Shown: positions 44,983 to 52,588, counted from the stretch's first letter. The stretch: 64,000 nucleotides of DNA from SZUA-430 sp965227535 (GCA_965227535.1 OZ245761.1:1674001-1738000); one strand, 5' to 3'. Numbers and translations are program-made. The notes: a model not told the origin generated them from the letters alone.

Positions 44983-45396
44983 TCAAGCCATCTCGCGCCG
45001 GCGCATCGGCTCTTCGCGCGACGGCGCTGCGTGCACCGCTTCGCTCGCCGTCTGTTCGCCCGCGGGCAGCGGCCATACTTCGACCGAACCGTCCACGTCG
45101 AACACCGGGCACGCCATCGCCAATTCCGTCGCCGCTTCGATCGACGAGGCTTCGATGATCACGTTGCCCGTCACCACGTCGCGCAGGCCCGCTTGCGTGC
45201 CGTCGCACACCGTACGGCCCGATCCGCGGATGGTGCGCCCCTCGTTCTCCAGCGGATTGCCGCCGATGTGGTGGCCCTCCTTCGCCAGCACGCCGACCCA
45301 ATCGGCCCACTTGCGAAGGTGTCCCTGCAACTCCGTCGGCGTCAGGCGGTTTGGAATAATCGGCCCGCCGCGGAAAACGAACATATATTTCGACAT
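44983..45396 (-). CDS. YCII/DGPF-domain protein
   Basis: 137 aa. MSKYMFVFRGG, then PTELQGHLRKWADWVGVLAKEGH and IIEASSIEAATELAMACPVFDVDGSVEVWPL, are the YCII-related (DGPF) dimeric ferredoxin-like fold. Members are often found with ECF or MarR regulators, and their reactions are mostly unknown. It lies 28 bp downstream of the marR gene in the same direction, so MarR likely controls it. Confidence 0.85.
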   Translation of the reverse strand: MSKYMFVFRGGPIIPNRLTPTELQGHLRKWADWVGVLAKEGHHIGGNPLENEGRTIRGSGRTVCDGTQAGLRDVVTGNVIIEASSIEAATELAMACPVFDVDGSVEVWPLPAGEQTASEAVHAAPSREEPMRRREMA

Positions 45397-45424
45397 GAGG
45401 TTGAACCTCTCTTCAAAACGAAAT

Positions 45425-45937
45425 CTAACGACCGCCCGCAGCCGTGCGAGCCACACGTGCGATGCGCGCACGCTTCGGCGCGCGCATCGTGTCGACGGCA
45501 AGCCCCGCCGCCAGTTCCAGCTCCTGACGCAGATCGCGCCACTTGCCCGCGCCGAACGACGCCAGGAACCGTTCCTGCATCGCCCGCCACACCGGCACCG
45601 CCTTCGCCAGCGCCCGCTCGCCCGCCGCCGTCAAGCGCACGAGCTTCTCGCGTTTCGCCCCGCGCGCCGAAATCTCGATCAGCCCCTCGCGCGCCATCAG
45701 GCTCAAATTCCGCGTCATCGTCGTCTGATCCATGAGCGTCGTCTCGGCCAGCGCGCCGACGGAGGCCGGCTGGTTCTTCGCCGTCGCGACCAGGATCGTG
45801 AACTGCGTCGACCGCAAGCCGGTCGGCGAAAGCCCCGCATCGTAAAGCTGCGTCACGACCCGCGAGGCGCGCCGCAAACTGAACGCGGCGCACGTGCCCG
45901 TGCCCGTCAAATCCACGCCTGCAACCGGTGTTTTCAT
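45425..45937 (-). CDS. MarR-family transcriptional regulator
   Basis: 170 aa with a winged-helix MarR core (RSTQFTILVATAKNQPASVGALAETTLMDQTTMTRNLSLMAREGLIEIS..., about 45-125). The N-terminal TCAAFSLRRASRVVTQLYD helix is the dimerisation part, and a Cys there might be redox-sensing (inference). The start MKTPVAG at 45937 was chosen over a longer reading. The upstream palindrome (45957-45966) is a likely autoregulatory site. First gene of a two-gene unit with the YCII protein. Confidence 0.87.
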   Translation of the reverse strand: MKTPVAGVDLTGTGTCAAFSLRRASRVVTQLYDAGLSPTGLRSTQFTILVATAKNQPASVGALAETTLMDQTTMTRNLSLMAREGLIEISARGAKREKLVRLTAAGERALAKAVPVWRAMQERFLASFGAGKWRDLRQELELAAGLAVDTMRAPKRARIARVARTAAGGR

Positions 45938-45956
45938 GGTCACTCCGCTCTTAATC

Positions 45957-45966
45957 TGTATATACA
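45957..45966. promoter_or_regulatory. TGTATATACA palindrome upstream of marR
   Basis: A perfect 10-bp A/T-rich palindrome sits 20 bp before the marR start in an otherwise GC-rich region. MarR proteins bind such elements, and the TATATA also resembles a -10 box, so it may be operator and promoter at once. Confidence 0.5.
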
Positions 45967-46169
45967 TATCAAACGACACTGTTGCACGCCCTGAATCGCA
46001 AAACGGTGAACACCGAACCGTGAACCCCGCATCTGCATGGGGCCTCAGGTGCAAGTTCTACGCACCATCCTTGCAGGTCTTGGAAAAATCCGACGCCCCC
46101 GATCACGCCACCGAGAGCCAAGCGCAAACAAACTGGACCGGTGGCCAACTAGGTGGCGGCTCAAGGGCC

Positions 46170-46439
46170 TCACCGCGCCGAGTCCTCCATCACATACGAC
46201 CGGATCGACAGCCGCTTTGCACCGCAGCCGATGCAGTGCAGGCGGCTGGCGAATTCGTGCAGCTTCTTGTTCATCAGCGGCTGAAAGGTGCGCGCGTGGC
46301 GGACGAACGGCCACGGCCACACGGCGATGCGGTTGCAGCTCTCGCAGGTGAAGTGCAGCGAGATTTGATGTTGGGTGATCTCGCGGAGCGTCCGCCCTTT
46401 AAGTTCGTCCGCTATGCGCCAATCCGGACGTCGCGCCAT
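46170..46439 (-). CDS. Zinc-ribbon protein, minus-strand member of a divergent paralogue pair
   Basis: 89 aa. A first knuckle CESC (about 32-35) is followed by NRIAVWPWPFV, a basic helix, EFASRLHCIGCGAKRL as second knuckle and a short tail: a four-Cys ribbon. The plus-strand neighbour has the same spacing and text (CxxC, R, WPxxFV, ASRLxCxxC). AGAGG precedes the ATG. The start codons are only 45 bp apart. Function unknown; nucleic-acid or protein binding is possible. Confidence 0.65.
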   Translation of the reverse strand: MARRPDWRIADELKGRTLREITQHQISLHFTCESCNRIAVWPWPFVRHARTFQPLMNKKLHEFASRLHCIGCGAKRLSIRSYVMEDSAR

Positions 46440-46484
46440 TCGTGCCTCTTGACTCTTGTTCCTGATTTGTTCTTAGCTCATTTC

Positions 46485-46739
46485 ATGCCCGAACCCAACC
46501 GCGCACCGTGGCAAGTCCATAAAGACATCGCCCCGCTCTACGGCTGGCAGATTCTGGAAAGCGGACTGACGCTCGTCGTTGAGTGCGACGCGTGCCATCG
46601 CGTGGTCGAATGGCCGCCGCGGTTTGTGGCGCGCTATTTCGCAAACCTCAAACGCGTGCGCATGCCCGAGATCGCCTCACGCCTGCGCTGCGGCAAGTGC
46701 CGCAGCAACTGGGTGAAGGTGTCGGGCAAGCGCACCTAG
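46485..46739 (+). CDS. Zinc-ribbon protein, plus-strand member of a divergent paralogue pair
   Basis: 84 aa. VECDACHRVVEWPPRFVARYF followed by EIASRLRCGKCRSNWVKV repeats the motif order of the minus-strand neighbour, giving CxxC...CxxC zinc binding. The N-terminal part (PWQVHKDIAPLYGWQILESG) differs. No Shine-Dalgarno is visible before the ATG at 46485, so translation may be leaderless or weak. A divergent duplication is the simplest origin. Confidence 0.6.
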   Translation: MPEPNRAPWQVHKDIAPLYGWQILESGLTLVVECDACHRVVEWPPRFVARYFANLKRVRMPEIASRLRCGKCRSNWVKVSGKRT

Positions 46740-46786
46740 ATCGGCCGCGCCGTCGCGCTAGAACGGCAGCGGCTTTGCCGGCGCGC

Positions 46787-47650
46787 TCACGGCGCGTTCT
46801 TCGGCTCGCCTGCGCCAAGCGCGCGCTGCAGATCGGTGGCGATCGACGCGGGCACCAGAGGCGCGGCGGCAAAGGACGTCAGGTCTATTTTGTAGAGCAC
46901 TTGCGGTTCCTCCTCGACGCCGCTGGGCCCGAATGCGCTCTTCACGACCGCCGATCCGTCCTTGTCCCGGTCGATGATAGCGCGAACGATGATCGAACCG
47001 GGGTCGGCCGCTTCGTCCAGTCCGACGGCGCTGCCCTGGAAACCGGTCGCCGCGTGAAGCTTAGCGTCGACGGGCGTGTAGACGAAGACGCTGTGCAGAT
47101 CCTGGGCGCTGAGAACGCCATCCTTGTTCGAGTCGTTGGCCGTCGCAAAGATGACAAGCGCTTTTCCCGCGGGCTGCTCGACGACGCCAAAGAACGTGAC
47201 CGACATTCGGCGGTCGAACACCTTGCTCAACCGTCCGCTTTGCTTGTCGAGGATCAAGACGTTGTTGAATTGTCCCGACTGCGTGGTGCCGAAGCCCCCC
47301 GGCTGTCCGCTTGGCATCGCCGTGTCGTTGGCGTTGCCCGAAACCACGTGCCCGACGCCGAGCGCGTAATAGTCCGCCGGATTGAAGCGATCCTTCGAAA
47401 GGGGCAGCAGTTCGGTCCGAAACGTAATCTGCTCGTCTCTGACCTGCGCCTCCACTGCGGACTCACGCGGCGCAGCGCTGAACATATTCCAAAGCAGCAC
47501 ATCACCGCCGCGCGACAACGCCACAAGAAGCGCGATCGTAATCAACACCAACGGCGCCAACGCCGCCGCGACATAGACATACGCCAGTGATCTGAAGATC
47601 GACGTAGGCATGGCATCCCCCAATGCAGAAGTTTCGCCGGTCTCGTTCAT
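46787..47650 (-). CDS. Membrane-anchored protein with EF-hand-like calcium loops
   Basis: 287 aa. An N-terminal TM (about 22-46, VYVAAALAPLVLITIALLVAL) leads to an extracytoplasmic beta-rich domain. DSNKDGVLSAQD matches a 12-residue EF-hand loop (D1, N3, D5, G6, D12), and a second incomplete loop DRDKDGSA lies about 55 residues later. No enzyme motif was found. Calcium binding is inferred from the loop alone. It is upstream of the two small secreted protein genes on the same strand, but 85 bp separate it from the nearer one. Confidence 0.65.
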   Translation of the reverse strand: MNETGETSALGDAMPTSIFRSLAYVYVAAALAPLVLITIALLVALSRGGDVLLWNMFSAAPRESAVEAQVRDEQITFRTELLPLSKDRFNPADYYALGVGHVVSGNANDTAMPSGQPGGFGTTQSGQFNNVLILDKQSGRLSKVFDRRMSVTFFGVVEQPAGKALVIFATANDSNKDGVLSAQDLHSVFVYTPVDAKLHAATGFQGSAVGLDEAADPGSIIVRAIIDRDKDGSAVVKSAFGPSGVEEEPQVLYKIDLTSFAAAPLVPASIATDLQRALGAGEPKNAP

Positions 47651-47735
47651 GTCGGCGGCCGGAGCGCGGTGACGGAGTGCGCAAATCCTAGGCTCTGCGC
47701 ATAGTCCGTCACCGTCGCGCTGCCTGCGCCGAAAT

Positions 47736-47969
47736 TCACCGTGGCCGCGTCACGACAATGCACTCCTTGGTTTTGCGGTTGCATTCTCTAATGTTGCCGT
47801 TCTGGTATGTGCAAGAATAGCTGTTCACCCCCGAGCCGCTTTGACCCTTGCCGCGATCGCACGCGGCCTTCAGTGCGCGTTCACTGAGGTAAGCCACCTT
47901 GTACTCCTTTGCCTGGACGAAACTCGGCACGGCAATCAGCACTGCACTCACGATCAGAACGATGCGCAT
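47736..47969 (-). CDS. Small secreted Cys-containing protein A
   Basis: 77 aa. The signal peptide (MRIVLIVSAVLIAVPSFVQA) leaves a mature protein of about 57 residues with four cysteines (ACDRG, SYSCTYQ, ECNRKTKEC). The ATG at 47969 follows AAGGG by 9 nt. Upstream (48031-48096) lies the promoter block shared with secreted protein B. Two disulfides are likely. No homologous family recognised; a secreted regulator, inhibitor or toxin-like role is open. Confidence 0.6.
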   Translation of the reverse strand: MRIVLIVSAVLIAVPSFVQAKEYKVAYLSERALKAACDRGKGQSGSGVNSYSCTYQNGNIRECNRKTKECIVVTRPR

Positions 47970-48030
47970 AACGGACAACCCTTGTTGTAGTGAACGAAAG
48001 GGCGATGGCTTTCGCCGTGGCGCCCAAGCC

Positions 48031-48096
48031 AAACTATTTGGATCATCGTCTGACAAACGTCTAATGACCGTCAGACCGTCGTCCAATCATCGTCAA
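48031..48096 (-). promoter_or_regulatory. SARP-type promoter block, copy 1 (for secreted protein A)
   Basis: Read on the minus strand, three 8-bp elements GTCTGACG, ATTAGACG and GTCAGACG begin 11 bp apart. They are preceded by a 20-bp conserved stretch and followed, 10 nt later, by TAGTTT, a -10-like hexamer. The 20-bp stretch differs from copy 2 at one position. Direct repeats phased at 11 bp are the hallmark of SARP/OmpR-type binding. Confidence 0.7.
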
Positions 48097-48145
48097 TTCA
48101 CGGCGATAACAAACGTCATCACGGTCCAAACGATTTGCCAAGGCG

Positions 48146-48460
48146 TCACAGCCCACGCGTGGTCGGCGGGGGGCCGCTCGGCCTCGGCGAGTTTTTCGGG
48201 TTTCGATACGACGCGCTCAAGGTGCAGCTGCAGCGGTAGGGGGGATTGATGCTGCACACCCACCCTTTGGACAGGTCGCAGTTCTTCTTCATGGCTTTGC
48301 AGTCCGCGCCTTCCCAGTTACCCCTGCACGAGCACTGGCGCGTGAAGACGCTGCATTTGAAGTCGAGGCTGCCGGGGGTCGATGATCCGGTGTTGGGCGC
48401 CGTTTGCGCCGCCGTGACCAGCGCAATGAGGGCAAGTAAGACGATCCCGAATGCGCGCAT
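48146..48460 (-). CDS. Small secreted Cys-rich protein B
   Basis: 104 aa. The signal peptide (MRAFGIVLLALIALVTAAQTA) is followed by a Ser/Thr/Gly spacer and a core with eight cysteines (KCSVFTRQCSC, DCKAMKKNCD, WVCSINPPYRCSC), then a basic Pro-rich tail. GGGAG precedes the ATG at 48460. The gene is divergent from the SARP regulator and carries promoter block copy 2. Disulfide-rich and exported. Function unknown, possibly an effector or defensin-like peptide (inference). Confidence 0.6.
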   Translation of the reverse strand: MRAFGIVLLALIALVTAAQTAPNTGSSTPGSLDFKCSVFTRQCSCRGNWEGADCKAMKKNCDLSKGWVCSINPPYRCSCTLSASYRNPKNSPRPSGPPPTTRGL

Positions 48461-48484
48461 GTTCGTTGCTCCCTGTGATCGGCA

Positions 48485-48550
48485 AACGTACGGAGATCCG
48501 CGTCTAACGCCCGTCTGACGCCCGTCAGACCGTCATCCAATCATCGTCAA
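48485..48550 (-). promoter_or_regulatory. SARP-type promoter block, copy 2 (for secreted protein B)
   Basis: On the minus strand GTCTGACG, GTCAGACG and GTTAGACG are spaced exactly 11 bp, with TACGTT 10 nt after the last element, the same geometry as copy 1. The block lies in the 172-bp gap between the divergent starts of secreted protein B and the SARP-like regulator, so it could also affect the regulator's own promoter. Confidence 0.72.
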
Positions 48551-48632
48551 ATCGCCATCGATCGGGCCGAATTTGCGCCGCAAAGGCGCCCGGCTGTATT
48601 GTTTTGGCCGACCCGCATCGCAAGATCGCCCC

Positions 48633-51011
48633 ATGCACGACCGCACGAGTTCTCAGACGAGCAAGGAGGGCGCCGAGGCGGCCGCCATCTTGTATGGCCT
48701 GGGCAACTTTCGTTTGTGCGCGGTCGGGGACGGCGCCGACCTTGCCCCCCGCGGCCGCAAGGCGCGGGCGCTGATCGCCTATCTCGTGCTGAACGGCGGC
48801 CCTGTCAGCCGCGAGCGCCTGGCCGGCCTCCTGTGGAGCGAGCGCGGCGAGGATCAGGCGCGCGCCAGCCTGCGCAACACGCTCTTGGAGTTGCGCGGGC
48901 TCAGTTCCAACGGCTCGGCGGTCCTGACAATCGACCGTGAGCACGTCGGCGTCGTGCCGGGCCGGGTCGAGACGGATCTCGCGCGACTGCAGGCCTGGGC
49001 CGCCGGCGGAAACTTGGCCGCGATCCACGAATGCCTCGCCTCGTGGGACGGACGCATCTTCGGGGATTTGGAGTCGATCGACGGCGGCTTTGACGAGTGG
49101 CTGACGGGCGAACGCACGCGTCAGCAGGAGAAGATGTTTGCGGCCCTAGTCGCGGCCCTCGAGGCCGCGCCGGTCGGCGGCGAGGTGGAGCGCGCGCGAT
49201 CGATCGCCGACAAGCTGCTGCAAGTCGAGCCGACGAATGAGGTGATCGTCCGCCTGGCGATGCACGCCGATCAATCGGCAAAGGACGTTTCCGCCATCCG
49301 CCGGCGCTACAAACGCCTCGAGAGCCAACTGCGCACGGAATTCAACGCAGCGCCGTCGGCCGACACCCGCCGACTGTACGACGAACTTGTGGGCGGCTCC
49401 AGCGCGGAGGATCACGCAAACGGACATGCCGAACTGCCGGCAACCGGCGAAGCGGCGCGCGATAAACCCGCCGCACAGGCTCCGCCATTCTCGGCATGGC
49501 GGTGGATCGCTGCGGCGGCGACGGTCGCTGCAGTCGGCGCCGCTGCAATCGCCGTGACCGCTTCGTATGATTGGAGATCCGGACACACGGTCGACTTGGT
49601 CGAGTTGCGTCCGCTCTTCGTGCTCGATGGGGCGTTTGAAGGGTTGGCGCAGCAGACCCATGGCACGCTCAAGCGGGTTCTGGCTTCGCATCAAGTTGCC
49701 ATCGTCGACGGCGTCAGCGCAGCGTCGGACGAGCGGCCGACAAACGCCGAATTCGCGCTCACGGGGTCCTTGGAAGGCGGCGGCGGTGAAATCAGCGTCA
49801 CGCTTTATCTGGACAATGTTCAGGACGGACAGACGCTCTGGTCCCGCCGATTTGTTCGCGCGAGCGGTAGAAGCAAAGAGCTGCAGGACGCGATCGGTGC
49901 GCACACAGCATTCCTAATCCGGTGCGCTCTGCGGCAACGCCGTCTGGCGCGTGTACAGCCGACGGTCGAAGCGTTCAAAATCTATTTGGAGACATGCGAC
50001 CCGGAACTCGTCTGGGATAACGCGACTGTACTGGCGGCCGCGCAGCGCCTGGTCGAGGTTGCACCGAACGATGCCTACGGCCACGGCCTTGTAGCCGTCG
50101 TGAACGCTTACATGACCCACGACCCAACGCTGACCGATAGCGAAATGCGTATGTTTCGACATCGGGCGGACTCAGCCGCATCCCGCGCATCGCAACTCGA
50201 TGCCACAAGTCCGCTGCCGTTGATCGCGCACGCGATGGCAATGCCGCCGGCGCAAAGTTGGCAGGAAAGCGAAATCTATTACCAGCGCGCGCGTGCCGAC
50301 TACTCGACGGTTTGGGATGGACATGTGCATCACTTGCGAGCGTCGGGCCGCGTGGAAGAAGCGGTGCGGGCGCTTGAGTTGTGCTTGGCGCAATTGCCTC
50401 TCTCGGCATATGCAGAGACATTTGCCGCAGTGCTGCAGATGCAGCTGGGCAACCATGAGCGCGCGCATCTCTTGTTTAACGAGGCGGTCGAGTTATGGCC
50501 GAACGTCGCTGCCACGCGCTGGTACAGGTTCGTCAATTTGGCGTTCTACGGAAACGCCGACGATGCCTTGAACATCGTTGAGCGCGAACCCGGGACGTTG
50601 GGCATCGCGCCCGATGACGTCAAATGTTGGCGAACGTTCATTGAGGCTCGCCGCGCAAATCGCCCCGACGTCGCGGCGGTGCGCAAGGCGTGTGCGAATC
50701 TGATGGATGACTATTTGTCCCGCATGCTGGCCGTGCTGGGCGACACGAACGGTGCACTTGAAGCAATCAGCGCCAAACGGATGAATTGGCACGGTGCGAC
50801 GATCGCGTTCTTCTATCCCGAGATGAAGCGCGTGCGCCACGATCGTCGGTTCATGTCTGCGATCGCCGACTCCGGCCTTGTCGAATTTTGGTCGACATCG
50901 GGCCAGTGGCCCGACTTCTGCCGCGACAAAGACCTTCCCTACACCTGCAAAGAAGCCGCCGCCCAAGCGCTCAGCCAGAAAAAAGCCCAGACCACTCAGA
51001 CGCCAGGCTAA
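48633..51011 (+). CDS. Membrane-anchored SARP/BTAD transcriptional regulator with TolB-like/TPR sensor
   Basis: 792 aa. An OmpR-type winged helix opens the protein (RGRKARALIAYLVLNGGPVSRERLAGLLWSERGEDQARASLRNTLLELR), followed by a bacterial transcriptional activation domain (about 110-255). One TM (about 292-312, WRWIAAAATVAAVGAAAIAV) leads to a TolB-N-like segment and TPR-like repeats. The order recalls CadC/ToxR one-component membrane regulators. The 11-bp-phased repeats upstream of both neighbouring secreted-protein genes are its probable targets. The start has only a weak ribosome site. Confidence 0.85.
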   Translation: MHDRTSSQTSKEGAEAAAILYGLGNFRLCAVGDGADLAPRGRKARALIAYLVLNGGPVSRERLAGLLWSERGEDQARASLRNTLLELRGLSSNGSAVLTIDREHVGVVPGRVETDLARLQAWAAGGNLAAIHECLASWDGRIFGDLESIDGGFDEWLTGERTRQQEKMFAALVAALEAAPVGGEVERARSIADKLLQVEPTNEVIVRLAMHADQSAKDVSAIRRRYKRLESQLRTEFNAAPSADTRRLYDELVGGSSAEDHANGHAELPATGEAARDKPAAQAPPFSAWRWIAAAATVAAVGAAAIAVTASYDWRSGHTVDLVELRPLFVLDGAFEGLAQQTHGTLKRVLASHQVAIVDGVSAASDERPTNAEFALTGSLEGGGGEISVTLYLDNVQDGQTLWSRRFVRASGRSKELQDAIGAHTAFLIRCALRQRRLARVQPTVEAFKIYLETCDPELVWDNATVLAAAQRLVEVAPNDAYGHGLVAVVNAYMTHDPTLTDSEMRMFRHRADSAASRASQLDATSPLPLIAHAMAMPPAQSWQESEIYYQRARADYSTVWDGHVHHLRASGRVEEAVRALELCLAQLPLSAYAETFAAVLQMQLGNHERAHLLFNEAVELWPNVAATRWYRFVNLAFYGNADDALNIVEREPGTLGIAPDDVKCWRTFIEARRANRPDVAAVRKACANLMDDYLSRMLAVLGDTNGALEAISAKRMNWHGATIAFFYPEMKRVRHDRRFMSAIADSGLVEFWSTSGQWPDFCRDKDLPYTCKEAAAQALSQKKAQTTQTPG

Positions 51012-51163
51012 CCGTCCGCGATCTTGTCCTTGTCGCGCGGCTTGCCGCCGGTGCCGCGTTCGTCCTGCTGATCGAGATGGCCGGGGCGGCCGGGCATACC
51101 GGCGGGCGCCGTCGTCGGCGGGTCTTGCTGCGTCTTCTCAGGCCGTTTCGGTTTGTCGCTCAT
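51008..51163 (-). CDS. Small hydrophilic disordered protein (51 aa)
   Basis: 51 aa rich in Lys, Pro, Asp and Gly (starts MSDKPKRPEKTQQDPPTT; ends PRDKDKIADG). No hydrophobic core, so intrinsically disordered. The stop overlaps the convergent SARP gene end by 4 bp. The ribosome site (GAGCGG) is weak. Short Pro/Lys proteins of this sort are common and conserved among Alphaproteobacteria, but no function is known. Confidence 0.45.
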   Translation of the reverse strand: MSDKPKRPEKTQQDPPTTAPAGMPGRPGHLDQQDERGTGGKPRDKDKIADG

Positions 51164-51268
51164 GCCGCTCACGCCGTTGAACAGGCAATGCGCTCGCCGC
51201 CAACTCGTTCCACGGCCACAGCCAAGCTAAGACTCGCCCTCGCCCCCATCCGCGCCATATCGTGAACC

Positions 51269-51523
51269 ATGGCACCCAAAGAACCCACAGGCCGCGCCCG
51301 CCTGCCCGCCGTCATGGAGCGCGCGCTGGCCGTCGCCGCGAAGGGCGATTGCCTCACCTTCAACGACGTGTTGGCGCGGATGGACCGCGACGACGCCGTG
51401 ACGCTGAAGCTGTGGGCCGGCGCGGTAGAACACGACCGCATCAACACCGCCTGCCGCGAGGGCGCCGACAAACGCTATCGCACCCTCGGCATCAAAACGG
51501 GCCGCACCAAGCGCCCGCGGTAA
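51269..51523 (+). CDS. Hypothetical small protein
   Basis: 84 aa, basic. The sequence (PAVMERALAVAAKGDCLTFNDVLARMDRDDAVTLKLWAGAVEHDRINTACREGADKRYRTLGI) looks helical with a compact core, and one Cys near the middle. No domain recognised. No strong ribosome site is visible. It is followed by a terminator-like hairpin that serves the opposite strand. Confidence 0.5.
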   Translation: MAPKEPTGRARLPAVMERALAVAAKGDCLTFNDVLARMDRDDAVTLKLWAGAVEHDRINTACREGADKRYRTLGIKTGRTKRPR

Positions 51524-51560
51524 AACAAAACGGCCGCGCTCCACCCAAAGAGCACGGCCG
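51522..51560 (-). terminator. Intrinsic terminator of the glycine-zipper gene
   Basis: An 11-bp stem with one G-T mismatch (51531-51541 with 51550-51560) is followed on the minus strand by TTTTGTTTT (51522-51530). It lies 25 bp beyond the stop of the minus-strand gene at 51586-52155. Confidence 0.82.
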
Positions 51561-51585
51561 CTGTATTCACGTCAGTCGAGAGAGA

Positions 51586-52155
51586 TTACCGCCCGTCGTA
51601 GGGACGATCCTCGTACGGCGCGTCGTCGTCATAGCCGTCGTCGGGGCCGTAGCTGTCGTCATAGCCCGGCTCGTACCGGTCGTCGTAACGCGGACCGCGG
51701 TCGTCATAGCGCGGGTCGTAACGGTCGTCGTCATACGCGCCGCCGCGGTACACGTCGCGCCGGTCATAACGGTCGTCATAACGATCGTCGTAACGGTCGC
51801 GATGGCGATTGCGGCAGCCGCTGCCCGCGATGGCGTTCCCGGCGATGCCGCCGATGATGGCGCCCGCCGCCGTCCGTCCGCCGCGATGACGACGTCCGCC
51901 GACATTGTTGCCGATGATCCCGCCGATCACGCCGCCGACGATCGTGCCCGCGACGCGGTCGCCGGTGCAGCGACGGCGATCGCCGCGCGCCTGATAGCCA
52001 TAGCCCGGACCCGCATATTGCGGCCCCGGCGGCGGCCCATATCCCGGTCCGTACGACGGCCCGTAATTGCCATAGACCTGCCCGGCGAACGCCGAGCCTG
52101 CCGTCGCGACCGTCAACACGAGCGCGGCCGCAGCCGAAACCAGAATCTTCTTCAT
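51586..52155 (-). CDS. Exported glycine-zipper protein with Asp/Arg/Tyr-rich tail
   Basis: 189 aa. The signal peptide (MKKILVSAAAALVLTVATAGSAFA) is followed by a Gly/Pro/Tyr-rich stretch, then a glycine-zipper 2TM-like segment (AGTIVGGVIGGIIGNNVGG...AAGAIIGGIAGNAIAG, about 69-110), and a C-terminal tail of YDDRYD-type repeats (about 119-189). Glycine-zipper proteins insert in or associate with the outer membrane (SlyB/OsmB-like). The acidic-aromatic tail is unusual and could bind cations. GGAGA precedes the ATG. A terminator follows. Confidence 0.75.
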   Translation of the reverse strand: MKKILVSAAAALVLTVATAGSAFAGQVYGNYGPSYGPGYGPPPGPQYAGPGYGYQARGDRRRCTGDRVAGTIVGGVIGGIIGNNVGGRRHRGGRTAAGAIIGGIAGNAIAGSGCRNRHRDRYDDRYDDRYDRRDVYRGGAYDDDRYDPRYDDRGPRYDDRYEPGYDDSYGPDDGYDDDAPYEDRPYDGR

Positions 52156-52553
52156 GTCCAAGTTCTCCCAGTGAAGCTCGGTAAGGGCGAGCCCCGACCC
52201 ATGTCTTCCGGGGCGGATAGAGCCGTAACCGCCCTGAACCCCACATGAACGGCCGCAACCCCAACAAACGCAACCGACTCCGGGTAGTCTCCCCAAAAAA
52301 CACGGCACAAAACGCGCAGCCAGAAATGTCCGGCGGAAACATGCTCGATCGCCTCGGAGCCCATCATCGGCGCGTCACCGTCAATCGCCCAATTTCAGCG
52401 AGACGACAGCCGCGGTCACCTAACGCTCCACAGGCGGCATTAATGTCTTGGGAACGGATGAACGCCGGCCGCGTTATCATGACCAGTCCGCGAAGAGTGG
52501 ACGAAGCGCACCTCTCCCCCCCGAGAATGCGCTCGCCTAAAACCAAACTGTCT

Positions 52554-52588
52554 AAGCCCGTCCCTCCCCCCAGGGACGGGCTTTTTCT
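52554..52588 (+). terminator. Orphan intrinsic terminator, possible sRNA end
   Basis: A 12-bp perfect stem (AAGCCCGTCCCT, 52554-52565, with 52572-52583) and a C-rich 6-nt loop are followed by TTTCT after two T's of the stem. It points to the plus strand. No plus-strand coding gene ends here; the nearest upstream plus-strand gene ends at 51523 beyond a minus-strand gene. Confidence 0.8.

Noticed and set aside
51600..51800. CRISPR-like repeated gtcgtcataacg pattern
   Set aside because: Repeat units are short and irregular and encode the YDDRYD tail of the glycine-zipper protein, with no spacers.
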